Counted from the stretch's first letter, positions 9,531 through 17,715 are shown. The stretch is 64,000 nucleotides of DNA from Dyadobacter sp. CY345 (GCF_021502725.1 NZ_JAKFFS010000004.1:434001-498000); one strand, 5' to 3'. The notes: a model not told the origin generated them from the letters alone. Numbers and translations: made by a program.

Positions 9531-9671
9531 GGGTCCCGGAGAAAATTTATAGATGCAAATAAGCTGGTTGTCTCTTTACATAAGCCACATCCAAAGCCGA
9601 TTGTGAAAGCTTATGTGATTGAGCAGATCATCGTTTTTCTAAATCAAAATGGCAAGATCAAACATGATTAA
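9531..9671 (+). pseudogene. hicA: Truncated hicA toxin remnant
   Basis: The frame from GGG at 9531 to TAA at 9669-9671 encodes 46 residues matching the C-terminal half of HicA mRNA-interferase toxins: GSRRKFIDANKLVVSLHKP, then PKPIVKAYVIEQIIVFLN. The family normally has about 60-85 residues with an N-terminal helix before the GSH motif. Here that half is absent: the frame meets a stop at 9504-9506, there is no start codon, and the catalytic GSH reads GSR. The end overlaps the hicB start (ATGATTAA), as in intact hicAB operons, which supports descent from a real pair. Confidence 0.75.
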
Positions 9672-10062
9672 TTCTCTGACATACAATGGCTACACGGCAT
9701 CAATAAGTTACAGTTCTGAGGATGAGGTGTTCTTTGGCAAGATTATTGGCCTGAATGACCTTATCACTTTTGAGGGAACATCGGTAGCAGAACTTAAACA
9801 GGCTTTTCAGGAAGCGGTAGAAGATTATCTGGAAACATGTAAGGAACTAAATAAATCTCCAGAGAAGACATACAAGGGAGTTTTTAACGTTCGTGTTCCC
9901 TCAACTTTACATAAAAAAGTGGCTACATTGGCAGCACAACATGATATTACCTTAAACGATTTTGTAAAATCCGTATTGGTTTATGCAGTAACTCATGACA
10001 ATGTAAGTGCTGAATTGTTCAACAAAAATGCCGGTGAAGACAGCTACGCAATGGGAGCCTGA
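9664..10062 (+). CDS. hicB: HicB-family antitoxin
   Basis: HicB antitoxins bind HicA and repress their own operon. The N-terminal partial RNase H fold is seen in YTASISYSSEDEVFFGKI and GTSVAELKQAFQEAVEDYLE, and the C-terminal ribbon-helix-helix in FNVRVPSTLHKKVATLAAQHDITLND with FVKSVLVYAV. The ATG at 9664 overlaps the hicA stop by 8 bases and is preferred over an in-frame ATG at 9649. The product has 132 residues. The cognate toxin is only a fragment, so this is an orphan antitoxin that may still act as a repressor. Confidence 0.87.
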   Translation: MINSLTYNGYTASISYSSEDEVFFGKIIGLNDLITFEGTSVAELKQAFQEAVEDYLETCKELNKSPEKTYKGVFNVRVPSTLHKKVATLAAQHDITLNDFVKSVLVYAVTHDNVSAELFNKNAGEDSYAMGA

Positions 10063-10104
10063 TGTTCCAGGATGTATTCACCAAACCTCACAAAATCGGA
10101 CGTT

Positions 10105-11418
10105 ATGATTTTTTATAATAAATCATTCAATATAATTTTTACTATTCTTTCAATTTGTTCAGGGTTAAACCTGGCGATGGCTCAGAAGCCGGGCTGGCTT
10201 GAAAAATACAATGAACATCAGGCTTACAGAGACATTTACGTTGTTAAAACCATCAACAAAACAAACGACACTTACAGCAGTTTTCTGGTTGATAAAAATG
10301 GCAAAAAACTTACGCCTGCTTATCGGGATATTGGTAAATTCTCTAACGGCCTGGCTGAATTTGTCACCTTTGAAAATCATAAAGGTGCGTTGGGTATGCA
10401 CGGATATCTCAATAAAAACGGGAAAATTATTATTCCGGCGGTTTATCGCGGAGCAGGTGAGTTTCAGAATGGCATCACTTATGTGATTTATCCAAAAGGT
10501 AAACAAATGGGTCTTTCCTATCTGGATACCCTCGGCAAGGAAATATATAAAGTCCCGGTTGAGTTATTTCCCAATGATTTTTTGATCAATAAGGCGAAGG
10601 CGGCTTACATAGCCTACCACGACTGCCAGGAAGATTTTATCTGGTATGTGAATGACAATCTGACAACGCTCAATTGGAATTTCGGAAAATTTATAGAGGC
10701 CGATATTAAGAAAGCCAAAGAGCCGTTCCGCTTTTACTACAAAGGAAAATATGGCGTTGTTGATAAAAATCTGATCCTGCGTGTCCCGGTTGCGCTGGAT
10801 GATATTGACCTGATTTATAAACATTCCGGAAGAGGTTTGGCACGTGTCCGGTATGGAGATAAATTTGGGTATATCAGTTCAAAAACCGGCGAGGTCGTGA
10901 TTCCTTTTATTTATGAGGATACGCAAAAGCCTTCTCTGGGGCGTTATTGGGTGAAAAAGAACGGGAAATGGGGTTGTATCAATAAAAAAGGGGAAACCGT
11001 TATTCCGTTTTTATATGATTATGCCGGCCGTTTCATGGATGAAAACCGCGCGTCAGTTTCTCTCAACGGTAAATTCGGGCATATTGATACAACCGGAAAA
11101 GTGACTACACCGATAATTTATCAGTCTGCTTCGTACTTTAAACATGGTCTGGCGATGATACAGCTGGATAATAAATATGCCTACATCGACACAAGCGGAA
11201 AGGTTGTCACCAAAGAATGGTTCAGCGAAGCTCAGCCCTTCCGGGAAGATATGGTGGAAACACAGCGATTTGGGCTATATTATAAAGTTCTGCCAGACGG
11301 AAGCGTGAAGTTTGAAAGAATTTCGGGGTATTGGAAGGGCATTTTAATTTTACTTGGACTGATGATTTTAGCCATTGCTCCATGGCGATTCTTCAAGGCA
11401 AGGAAGGGAAGGGTGTAA
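10105..11418 (+). CDS. Exported WG-repeat protein with C-terminal membrane anchor
   Basis: The frame opens at 10072, but the ATG at 10105 gives a signal peptide ending in LAMAQ, so 437 residues are expected. At least five WG-type beta repeats are visible, for example YGVVDKN, FGYISSKTGEVVIPFIYE, KWGCINKKGETVIPFLYD and FGHIDTTGKV. A hydrophobic segment (GILILLGLMILAIAPW) followed by a basic tail near the C-terminus suggests anchoring in the inner membrane with the repeats in the periplasm. WG-repeat proteins have no defined common function. Confidence 0.8.
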   Translation: MIFYNKSFNIIFTILSICSGLNLAMAQKPGWLEKYNEHQAYRDIYVVKTINKTNDTYSSFLVDKNGKKLTPAYRDIGKFSNGLAEFVTFENHKGALGMHGYLNKNGKIIIPAVYRGAGEFQNGITYVIYPKGKQMGLSYLDTLGKEIYKVPVELFPNDFLINKAKAAYIAYHDCQEDFIWYVNDNLTTLNWNFGKFIEADIKKAKEPFRFYYKGKYGVVDKNLILRVPVALDDIDLIYKHSGRGLARVRYGDKFGYISSKTGEVVIPFIYEDTQKPSLGRYWVKKNGKWGCINKKGETVIPFLYDYAGRFMDENRASVSLNGKFGHIDTTGKVTTPIIYQSASYFKHGLAMIQLDNKYAYIDTSGKVVTKEWFSEAQPFREDMVETQRFGLYYKVLPDGSVKFERISGYWKGILILLGLMILAIAPWRFFKARKGRV

Positions 11419-11512
11419 TTCCCGTCTCAGCTTTTCGAGGCCAATTCGTACCGCAGGTTTACGCAACTCCGGAAAGATTCCAATCTTTGAATGAATCTAA
11501 TTCAGCCAGCTT

Positions 11513-11896
11513 CTAAACGAACACTTTTCGTTGTGAAAATTCTTCACGTGACGCTTTGATCGCGGGCATATTTTTAAGTGCCCAGTCTATAAGAAGTGAC
11601 ATTGCCGGCAACAAACTTTCGCCCAGCGGGGTTAAAGAATATTCAACACGCGGCGGCACTTGCGGGTAAATTTTCCTAGAAACTAATCCGTCAGCTTCCA
11701 GGGTTTTTAATGTCACTGTCAGCATTTTCTGGGATATCGTGCCTATCACAGCGTTAAGTTCATTGAAACGCAAAGTTCCGCATTCACCCAAAATAGAGAT
11801 TACAAGAATCGACCATTTATCTCCTACACGATCCAGTACACTTCTGACGGGACAATCATCTATCAACTCAAATTTTTTCAGATTTTCTTTTATCAT
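11513..11896 (-). CDS. HxlR-family transcriptional regulator
   Basis: A 127-residue winged-helix regulator. The signature DCPVRSVLDRVGDKWSI is followed by RFNELNAVIGTISQKML (recognition helix) and the wing DGLVSRKIYPQVPPRVEY. HxlR proteins often sense electrophiles or oxidants through the N-terminal cysteine (about residue 14). It is divergent from an NmrA-like oxidoreductase gene, with paired inverted repeats between them, the usual arrangement for a regulator that controls its neighbour. Confidence 0.92.
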   Translation of the reverse strand: MIKENLKKFELIDDCPVRSVLDRVGDKWSILVISILGECGTLRFNELNAVIGTISQKMLTVTLKTLEADGLVSRKIYPQVPPRVEYSLTPLGESLLPAMSLLIDWALKNMPAIKASREEFSQRKVFV

Positions 11897-11919
11897 AATC
11901 TTTTAACGTTCAGCATTAG

Positions 11920-12004
11920 TTACTTGAAAGTAAGTTATTGGTTTATGCGTGCCTTCTTGTTTGACGCTAAGTTACTATTTACCTTTAACTATACAAAAGT
12001 AACT
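11920..12004. promoter_or_regulatory. Divergent control region with HxlR-type operators
   Basis: TTACTT-GA-AAGTAA (11920-11933) is a perfect inverted repeat close to the hxlR start. A second pair, AGTTACT (11970-11976) and AGTAACT (11998-12004), brackets a candidate promoter for the oxidoreductase: TTG at 11961 and TACCTTTA at 11980-11987 (one mismatch to TAnnTTTG). The shared AGTTACT/AGTAACT half-sites suggest one regulator at both places. Confidence 0.55.
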
Positions 12005-12030
12005 ATTGGCAAAAATTCAAATAGATAATT

Positions 12031-12912
12031 ATGAGCAAGATTTTGGTAACGGGGGCAACAGGCCACCTTGGAGCAAGCGTGACGGAATTCCTTTTGGAAA
12101 AAACAGACGTTTCAAATATTAGTATCCTGGTTCGTGATCCTGCAAAGGCTGACAGATTTAAGGAAAGAGGTGTAAAAGTGGAAGTCGGTGATTATGAAGA
12201 TACTGCCGCACTTGCGAAAGCTTTGACAGGCATAGACAAATTATATCTGGTTTCAGGACTGGACGCTAATCGTGGTACTCAGCATGAAAATGTGATCAAT
12301 ACGGCAAAAGAGGCTGGGGTGAAGCATATCATTTACACCAGTTTCCAGCACAAAACAGAAAACGGGCATCCGGCACTTTCTTTTATTGCGGAAGGACATT
12401 TATATACTGAGAAAGTGCTCAAAGCGTCGGGTGTAACTTACACGATTTTACAGCATGGTTTGTATGCTGATGTTATTCCAATGTTTGCCGGAGAAAATTT
12501 ACTTCAAAGTAAAACCATTTTTCTACCTGCCGGCGAAGGGAAAACGGCTTTTGCGACAAGAGAAAACATGGCCGAAGCAGGTGCATTAATTTTGTTGGAT
12601 GAAACCGGAAAATTTGATAACCAGACGATTGAACTGGCAGGTTCCGAAACAGTTTCGTGGACTGATATTGCTGCCGCGATTTCTTCAAATGTTGGCGAAA
12701 CCATTACGTATGTGAGCCCTTCGGTCGCTGATTTTACTTCGGCTTTAACCAATGCAGGTGTTCCTACTGAGATCGTTGGCATGTCAGCTGGATTTAGTCA
12801 GGCGATAAACGATGGAGAATTTGATGCAGTAAACGGAAAACTGGAAGCAATACTTGGCTGTAAATTAACAACGGTAGAAGATTACTTGGCCGGAATTTAC
12901 ATGAAGGCGTAA
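12031..12912 (+). CDS. NmrA-like NAD(P)-binding oxidoreductase (QorB type)
   Basis: A 293-residue atypical short-chain dehydrogenase resembling NAD(P)H:quinone oxidoreductase 2 (QorB). The Rossmann motif is VTGATGHLGASV near the N-terminus, and YLVSGL and HIIYTSFQH are characteristic strands; the catalytic YxxxK of classical SDRs is missing, as expected for the group. Adjacent HxlR regulators commonly control such genes in response to quinones or other electrophiles, which is the likely role by inference. Confidence 0.85.
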   Translation: MSKILVTGATGHLGASVTEFLLEKTDVSNISILVRDPAKADRFKERGVKVEVGDYEDTAALAKALTGIDKLYLVSGLDANRGTQHENVINTAKEAGVKHIIYTSFQHKTENGHPALSFIAEGHLYTEKVLKASGVTYTILQHGLYADVIPMFAGENLLQSKTIFLPAGEGKTAFATRENMAEAGALILLDETGKFDNQTIELAGSETVSWTDIAAAISSNVGETITYVSPSVADFTSALTNAGVPTEIVGMSAGFSQAINDGEFDAVNGKLEAILGCKLTTVEDYLAGIYMKA

Positions 12913-12954
12913 TACTCTGAGTTGATTTATAGAGGCTGGTTTAATAAGCGGCCT

Positions 12955-13311
12955 CTATAAACTTTGTCCAAATGTCAGCGAATTATTGTCCGGATCAAGT
13001 ATTGCAAATTCTTTTTGTCCCCAGGGTTTTGTTTGTAAATGTCCTGCCTGCGGGATATTTACTTTTTGGTCCAAAGCCAACTTATACCATTCGTCTATGT
13101 TATCCGTCCGGATATAAACCTGTCCGTAATTTTCTTTCGGATCAAGTGTTTTAAATTCAAAAAAGTGAATTTGAATGTCGTCTTTGCTGACCATCAGGTA
13201 TCCGTCATAGTCGGCCTGGCCCAACGCTTCGAAACCAAGCTTGTTCAAATAAAAATCCTTCGTAACGGCTTTGTCACGCATCGGAAGTTTTGGGTTGATA
13301 TCGGTTAGCAT
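12955..13311 (-). CDS. VOC-superfamily protein (bleomycin-resistance/glyoxalase-like)
   Basis: A 118-residue single-domain VOC protein. The start is placed at the ATG of MLTDINPKLPMRDK (13311), because the longer frame to 13509 runs through the start of the divergent peroxidase gene. LPMRDKAVTKDFYLNKLGF, IQIHFFEF and EFAILDPDNNSLTF show the paired beta-alpha-beta-beta-beta modules of ShBle-like proteins. Such proteins either bind drugs or are metal enzymes; one possible metal-ligand histidine is in IHFFE. Neither function can be assigned with confidence. Confidence 0.82.
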   Translation of the reverse strand: MLTDINPKLPMRDKAVTKDFYLNKLGFEALGQADYDGYLMVSKDDIQIHFFEFKTLDPKENYGQVYIRTDNIDEWYKLALDQKVNIPQAGHLQTKPWGQKEFAILDPDNNSLTFGQSL

Positions 13312-13375
13312 CGTGAGCTGATTTAATGTTTTTATTTGTACATTCGAAGATTCACTTTTTACTTGATTAATCAGC

Positions 13376-13969
13376 ATGACAAACTTTAAAAAAACATTAT
13401 TGGTTGCTAAAATCTCCTTTTTAGCACTTACCGCGATCTTTATTACAAACAGCAGTTTCGCACAAACAACCGGCACTGCTATCACTTTGGGCGGTAATAC
13501 CGTGCACACTGTAGGGAAACTGCCAGCGGTTGGTACCGAGGTGAAAAATTTTACATTAACCGGCGTTGATCTGAAAGATAAAACTATGGCTGATTACAAG
13601 GGAAAGTATGTGATCATGAATATTTTTCCGAGCGTAAATACGGGCGTATGTTCCAAATCGGTAAGGAAATTTAATGAAGACGCAGCCGGCCTGAAAAACA
13701 CTACCGTGCTTTGTATTTCCAAGGATCTGCCATTCGCACAAAAAGCATTTTGCGGCGCGGAAGGAATCAACAACGTAGTGATGCTCTCTGATTTCAGGAC
13801 TGATTTTGGCACCTCCTATGGCGTTCAGATTGCAGACGGCCCGATGAAAGGTTTGCTGAGCCGCGCGGTGATTGTGGTAAACCCAGAAGGAAAAATTGTA
13901 TACGAACAGCAAGTGCCGGAAATAGGGACGGAGCCGGATTATACTGCGGCTATTGCTGCGATTAAATAA
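13376..13969 (+). CDS. tpx: Thiol peroxidase with signal peptide
   Basis: Tpx reduces hydroperoxides using a peroxidatic and a resolving cysteine, recycled by thioredoxin. The 197-residue protein contains FPSVNTGVC (peroxidatic C92, with P85 and T89 of the Pxxx[TS]xxC motif) and the AFCGAEG segment (C126). Unlike typical cytosolic Tpx (about 165 residues) it carries an N-terminal hydrophobic signal ending SSFAQ near residue 30, so periplasmic action is predicted. It is divergent from the VOC gene and followed by a palindromic repeat. Confidence 0.9.
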   Translation: MTNFKKTLLVAKISFLALTAIFITNSSFAQTTGTAITLGGNTVHTVGKLPAVGTEVKNFTLTGVDLKDKTMADYKGKYVIMNIFPSVNTGVCSKSVRKFNEDAAGLKNTTVLCISKDLPFAQKAFCGAEGINNVVMLSDFRTDFGTSYGVQIADGPMKGLLSRAVIVVNPEGKIVYEQQVPEIGTEPDYTAAIAAIK

Positions 13970-13972
13970 ATT

Positions 13973-14043
13973 CGCTGTCAGCTGTCGGCTATCAGATTAA
14001 TGCCGGGAACGACATTTATAATGATAGCCGACTGCCGAAAGAC
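13973..14043. repeat. GATAGCCGAC-type intergenic palindrome, copy 1
   Basis: gtcggctatca (13984-13994) pairs perfectly with tgatagccgac (14022-14032), within longer related arms (13973-13995 and 14021-14043). It fills the space between two convergent genes and could serve as a bidirectional terminator. A second copy lies at 45567-45674. Confidence 0.65.
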
Positions 14044-14048
14044 CAAAA

Positions 14049-14870
14049 TTATGCTTTGAAGAATTCCAAAAGGTCTTTATTGATCGTTGCTGCCTCGGTG
14101 GCAGGCATTCCATGAGGGAAATCCGGGTAGGAGATCAGTTTCCCATTTTTCAAAAGTTTGACAGCCTTGGCACCAGAAATTGGGAAAGGCACGATCTGAT
14201 CGTCTTCGCCATGTAAAACCAGTACCGGGAAATCAACGCTTGTAAGACTTTCTGTGAAATCTGTTTCTGAAAAGGCTTTGATACCCTCATAATGCGCTTT
14301 AATTCCGCCCATCATCGCCTGACGCCACCAGTTGTCACGGATTCCCTGTGATATTTCCGCACCTTCGCGGTTGTATCCGTAAAATGGAATGGTGAAATCC
14401 TGGAAATACTGCGCACGTTTTGTTGCCGTTCCCTCACGAATTTCATCAAAAACCGACATCGGGATACCATCAGGATTTTCCGGCGTCTGCACCATCAGCG
14501 GCGTTACCGCACTGATCAGCACCACTTTCGCCACACGGCCCTGTCCGTATTTTGCAGCATAATAAATCGCCTCACCGCCACCCGTCGAGTGGCCAACGTG
14601 AATGGCATCTTTCAAATCCAGTGCTTTTGTAAGCGCAGCAACATCAGACGCATACGTTTCCATATTATGTCCCTCAGAAACCTGACTAGACCGGCCATGT
14701 CCTCTGCGGTCATGCGCGATAACCCGGTATCCCTGACTAAGGAAAAACATCATTTGTCCGTCCCAATCATCCCCTGACAACGGCCACCCGTGATGAAAAA
14801 CAATCGGTTGTCCTGTTCCCCAATCCTTATAAAAAATCTCGGTTCCGTCTTCTACTGTGATTTTAGGCAT
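14049..14870 (-). CDS. Chloroperoxidase-like alpha/beta hydrolase
   Basis: A 273-residue alpha/beta hydrolase close to cofactor-free chloroperoxidases and aryl esterases. HHGWPLSGDDWDGQ (oxyanion region), GHSTGGGE with nucleophile S95, HGEDDQIVP (acid) and FPHGMPAT (histidine) form a complete triad. No signal peptide is present, so it is cytosolic. The natural reaction is probably ester or lactone hydrolysis; haloperoxidase activity in this family is usually a side reaction of perhydrolysis. Confidence 0.88.
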   Translation of the reverse strand: MPKITVEDGTEIFYKDWGTGQPIVFHHGWPLSGDDWDGQMMFFLSQGYRVIAHDRRGHGRSSQVSEGHNMETYASDVAALTKALDLKDAIHVGHSTGGGEAIYYAAKYGQGRVAKVVLISAVTPLMVQTPENPDGIPMSVFDEIREGTATKRAQYFQDFTIPFYGYNREGAEISQGIRDNWWRQAMMGGIKAHYEGIKAFSETDFTESLTSVDFPVLVLHGEDDQIVPFPISGAKAVKLLKNGKLISYPDFPHGMPATEAATINKDLLEFFKA

Positions 14871-15005
14871 CTTCTTTCAACTTTTTGGTGGAGTAAAAAT
14901 TTTTGGGAAGTTAGGTTTTTTTGTGGGGAAATAGTTGACGATTTCATCGGATTTAATGTACGTTTAATGGTTGGATTAATTCTTTAATCCGCGAAAGGGA
15001 GAAAC

Positions 15006-15134
15006 TTAGACAGTTTCGAGGGTTTGGGAGGATTTGATTTGGGTTGGTGGGGGAATTTTGGGGGTTTTGGGTGGTTGTTTGTTGAAGAAACATGATAGTA
15101 CGTTTATTGCAAAGTATGACACAAAACTGTCTAA
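15006..15134. repeat. Small element bounded by 11-bp inverted repeats, with G-quadruplex motif
   Basis: TTAGACAGTTT (15006-15016) and AAACTGTCTAA (15124-15134) are perfect inverted ends of a 129-base segment. Inside, four G-tracts (15041-15043, 15049-15053, 15060-15064, 15069-15071) with loops of 4-6 bases fit a G-quadruplex motif on the plus strand. No flanking target duplication is seen and no protein is encoded. The nature of the element is uncertain. Confidence 0.4.
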
Positions 15135-15165
15135 CCAGCAATATGTTAAAGGAAATGAAATGTGT

Positions 15166-15173
15166 TATGTTTG
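15166..15173 (+). promoter_or_regulatory. Putative -7 promoter box for pldA
   Basis: TATGTTTG matches TAnnTTTG and lies 27 bases before the pldA start codon. A TTA rather than TTG is found near the -33 position. Confidence 0.45.
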
Positions 15174-15200
15174 TTTAAAGTTAAACAAACGGAACTGCGC

Positions 15201-16081
15201 ATGAAGAGAATTTACTTTTTACTCCTACTGGTTTTTTGTTTTTGTCAAAGCAAAGCGCAGACGATCGCTGACCAGTCGGTTCGCATTAAGAGTATATCCG
15301 AACGTTGGGAACTGGCGGACTCGACGCGCAAAGGCACATTTCTGCTTACTTCCTATAAACCCTTTTATTTTTCTCTGGGCCGTTGGTCGAGCAATCCTAA
15401 CCGGCAGCCGTATAGTGAAAATCCTGCGTATAGTGTTCCCACGGCAACGAATTATAATAAATATGAAGCCGGTTTCATATCAGTTTTAAGGTGAAATTGC
15501 TGCAAAAGATTTTCTGGGGGAAAGGAGATTTGTGGGCCGGTTATACGCAAAAAGCGCATTGGCAGATTTATAATACCGGCGTTTCCAGACCCTTTCGTGA
15601 GCTGAATTACGAACCTGAATTAATCCTGAATTTCCCGATACGTTACAAATTTCTGGGTTTTGAAGGCCGGACGCTCGGCGTTGCTTTCAATCATCAGTCA
15701 AACGGCAGGGAACTTCCAAATTCCTGAAGCTGGAACCGGATCATGTTTCATACCAGTATGGAGCGAAAAAACTGGCAGATCACCCTGCGCCCATGGATAA
15801 GGTTAAAAGATGAAGATGATGAAAATCCTCAGATCATGAATTATATCGGAAGAAGAGAAGTGACGGTAGTTTACGGCCGCCCAAGACACCAGATTTACCA
15901 CGTAGCGACACATCCCTTCAACCGGCTCAACCGCGGCAGCGCGCAACTAAACTGGATATTCCAGATCCGCAACCACTTAAAAGGTCACATTCAAATGTCC
16001 AGCGGATACGGCGAAACGCTGATCGATTACAAACATGCACAGAATACCGTGGGGTTGGGGATTTGTTTTGTTGATTGGTAG
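15201..16081 (+). pseudogene. pldA: Outer-membrane phospholipase A, broken by a frameshift and a stop
   Basis: Intact PldA is a 12-strand outer-membrane barrel that hydrolyses misplaced phospholipids. The pieces here read in order: signal peptide (MKRIYFLLLLVFCFCQSKAQ), then a one-base deletion near 15471-15482 (frame 1 ends in a stop at 15492-15494), then GDLWAGYTQKAHWQIYN, SRPFRELNYEPELILNFP and the catalytic-region segment FNHQSNGR, an in-frame TGA at 15725-15727 (probably from CGA), and SWNRIMF through SGYGETLIDY to the usual terminal DW. The calcium and active-site regions persist, so decay is recent. With both lesions no full protein can be made. Confidence 0.85.
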
Positions 16082-16092
16082 GATTTTCTGCG

Positions 16093-16254
16093 ATGATGTA
16101 TAACAAGGAAGAGGATTCTTTCAAAGAATGGATCGTCCCATAATCCCTCACACAAGACGGTAAAATTTCTGTGACGTTTGATGGACCGGAAGAATCTGAT
16201 TTGAACTGACTGAAGAATTTGAAGATTTCGGATGTTTGGTTGTTGAAGGAGTAA
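16093..16254 (+). pseudogene. Possible degraded coding remnant
   Basis: One frame reads plausible protein through two stops: MMYNKEEDSFKEWIVP, stop at 16141, SLTQDGKISVTFDGPEESD and LN, stop at 16207, LKNLKISDVWLLKE, stop at 16252. The coherent composition on both sides of the stops suggests the C-terminal end of a decayed gene. No family is recognised, and chance cannot be excluded. A terminator follows at 16279. The remaining bases up to the defence operon hold a promoter box and no other gene. Confidence 0.3.
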
Positions 16255-16278
16255 CGAGGTTGGGTTTTGGATTTTTGA

Positions 16279-16306
16279 GGTCTGCTAGGATTCGCGGACC
16301 TTTTTT
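16279..16306 (+). terminator. Intrinsic terminator upstream of the defence operon
   Basis: GGTCTGC (16279-16285) pairs with GCGGACC (16294-16300), one G-T wobble, followed by six T residues. It would insulate the operon that follows from upstream transcription. Confidence 0.65.
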
Positions 16307-16430
16307 GTTTAGGTGTTAAAATAAAAAATTAACCCTAAGTGCACTGTTATTCGTGAAGCAGGACATTTTTTTGCAAAGATGATGAAAATTTAAAGATGAC
16401 ATTTTAGTAATGTCTGCCGTGAGCTCTAAC

Positions 16431-16438
16431 TACGTTTG
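16431..16438 (+). promoter_or_regulatory. Putative -7 promoter box of the defence-like operon
   Basis: TACGTTTG matches TAnnTTTG and lies 72 bases before the ATPase ATG. Just downstream, CCATT/AATGG half-sites (16440-16459) form a short imperfect palindrome that could be a regulatory site. Confidence 0.45.
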
Positions 16439-16509
16439 TCCATTCATTAATTTTAATGGATATTGCATGAAGATATGTATAACGCCAGCGGCAAAGATTC
16501 TAACGCTAA

Positions 16510-17715
16510 ATGAAGATCAAATCGCTTTCTTTTGAAAATTATAAAGGCTTTTTTGAAAGACAACATTTAACTCTCAAACCTTTGACAATTTTGATTGGGA
16601 AAAATAGTTCAGGAAAAAGTTCCATAGCAAAGCTTTTTCCTCTGCTAAGCAATTCTCTATCCGGTCATTTTGATGAGCCATTATTATTAAGCAATAATAA
16701 TGTTTTCTTAGGAGGAGAATTTAGGGATCTTGTCTTTAACAGAAATCCCAATAGTCCAATCATTTTTTCATTAGAATTCCAAGACTCATCCATTCTAACA
16801 GTTAGTATACTACAACCTCTACAACAGTACGAATTAATAATATATGAATGGGCTTATGTTAGTCCTCTAATTGATATTAGTCTTCGATATGATCCAATAA
16901 AGGGATATGTTGATAGTGGTGGTGGTATATACAATTGTGAATTTAGGGGATTTATTCCTATTACTATGAGAGATCCCAATGGAAAGGATCTTTTGAATTT
17001 TATTGAGTTTGATATGCAAATGATCGTCGATTATATAGGACCATTTAGAGTTGTCCCTGATAGACAGTTTACTTTGACTGGTCAAGTTAATTATAATCAA
17101 ACTGGTACAAAAGGTGAATATGCATACTCGATGTTAGGTGCAAGCAAGAATGTAAAGGCGACATTACATGAGAAAGTGGGTAGTTGGTTTGAACAAAATT
17201 TTGACGGTTGGAGACTTCTAGTCGAAAATAAAAATGTTCCTTTTATAGAGCTTCTTTTATCCAAAGGGGATTCTTTGATAAATTTGGTTGATGTTGGACA
17301 AGGTATGAGTCAGGTCCTTCCCCTAATTGTTCGAGCTCATGTTGATGAGGAGGATTCATATGTTATTTCCGAACAGCCAGAATTGCATTTGCATCCAGCG
17401 GCTCATGGAGATATTGCCGAGCTATTTGCCAAATCATCTAAAAAGTCAAATCAAACTTTTGTTGTTGAAACTCATTCCGAAAATTTTCTTCTTCGATTGC
17501 GTAGGTTGGTAATAAGTAATGATTTCGGTTTTACATCTGATGACATTATTATCTACTTTGTGGATAGTTCCGAAGTTGGTCAACGATTAATGAAGATAAC
17601 AATTGATTCAGATGGTGTTTTGTCAGATTGGCCAGAGGGTATTTTTAATGAGAATTTGGACGAAGTCGTTGAAATGAGGAAGGCTTTAACAGAAAAAAAG
17701 AGGTCGAAAGAATGA
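16510..17715 (+). CDS. AAA/ABC-type ATPase with DUF3696-like C-terminus
   Basis: A 401-residue SMC/RecF-like ATPase. Walker A is GKNSSGKSS (30-38), an ABC-signature-like segment VDVGQGMSQ is at about 260-268, Walker B is ISEQPELHLHP (286-296) and the switch histidine region is ETHSENF (320-326). The tail DGVLSDWPEGIFNEN resembles DUF3696, found on ATPases of defence loci. Unlike OLD or GajA there is no TOPRIM domain in this chain, but one appears in the next gene, whose ATG overlaps this stop by 4 bases (ATGA). Role by inference: ATP-driven sensor or motor of an anti-phage complex. Confidence 0.85.
   Translation: MKIKSLSFENYKGFFERQHLTLKPLTILIGKNSSGKSSIAKLFPLLSNSLSGHFDEPLLLSNNNVFLGGEFRDLVFNRNPNSPIIFSLEFQDSSILTVSILQPLQQYELIIYEWAYVSPLIDISLRYDPIKGYVDSGGGIYNCEFRGFIPITMRDPNGKDLLNFIEFDMQMIVDYIGPFRVVPDRQFTLTGQVNYNQTGTKGEYAYSMLGASKNVKATLHEKVGSWFEQNFDGWRLLVENKNVPFIELLLSKGDSLINLVDVGQGMSQVLPLIVRAHVDEEDSYVISEQPELHLHPAAHGDIAELFAKSSKKSNQTFVVETHSENFLLRLRRLVISNDFGFTSDDIIIYFVDSSEVGQRLMKITIDSDGVLSDWPEGIFNENLDEVVEMRKALTEKKRSKE

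Noticed and set aside
13312..13509. N-terminal extension of the VOC protein
   Set aside because: It overlaps the start of the divergent thiol peroxidase gene and lacks family resemblance; the ATG at 13311 fits the fold.
15725..15727. TGA in pldA as a selenocysteine codon
   Set aside because: The position is ordinarily arginine in the family, no selenocysteine hairpin is evident, and a separate frameshift already breaks the gene.
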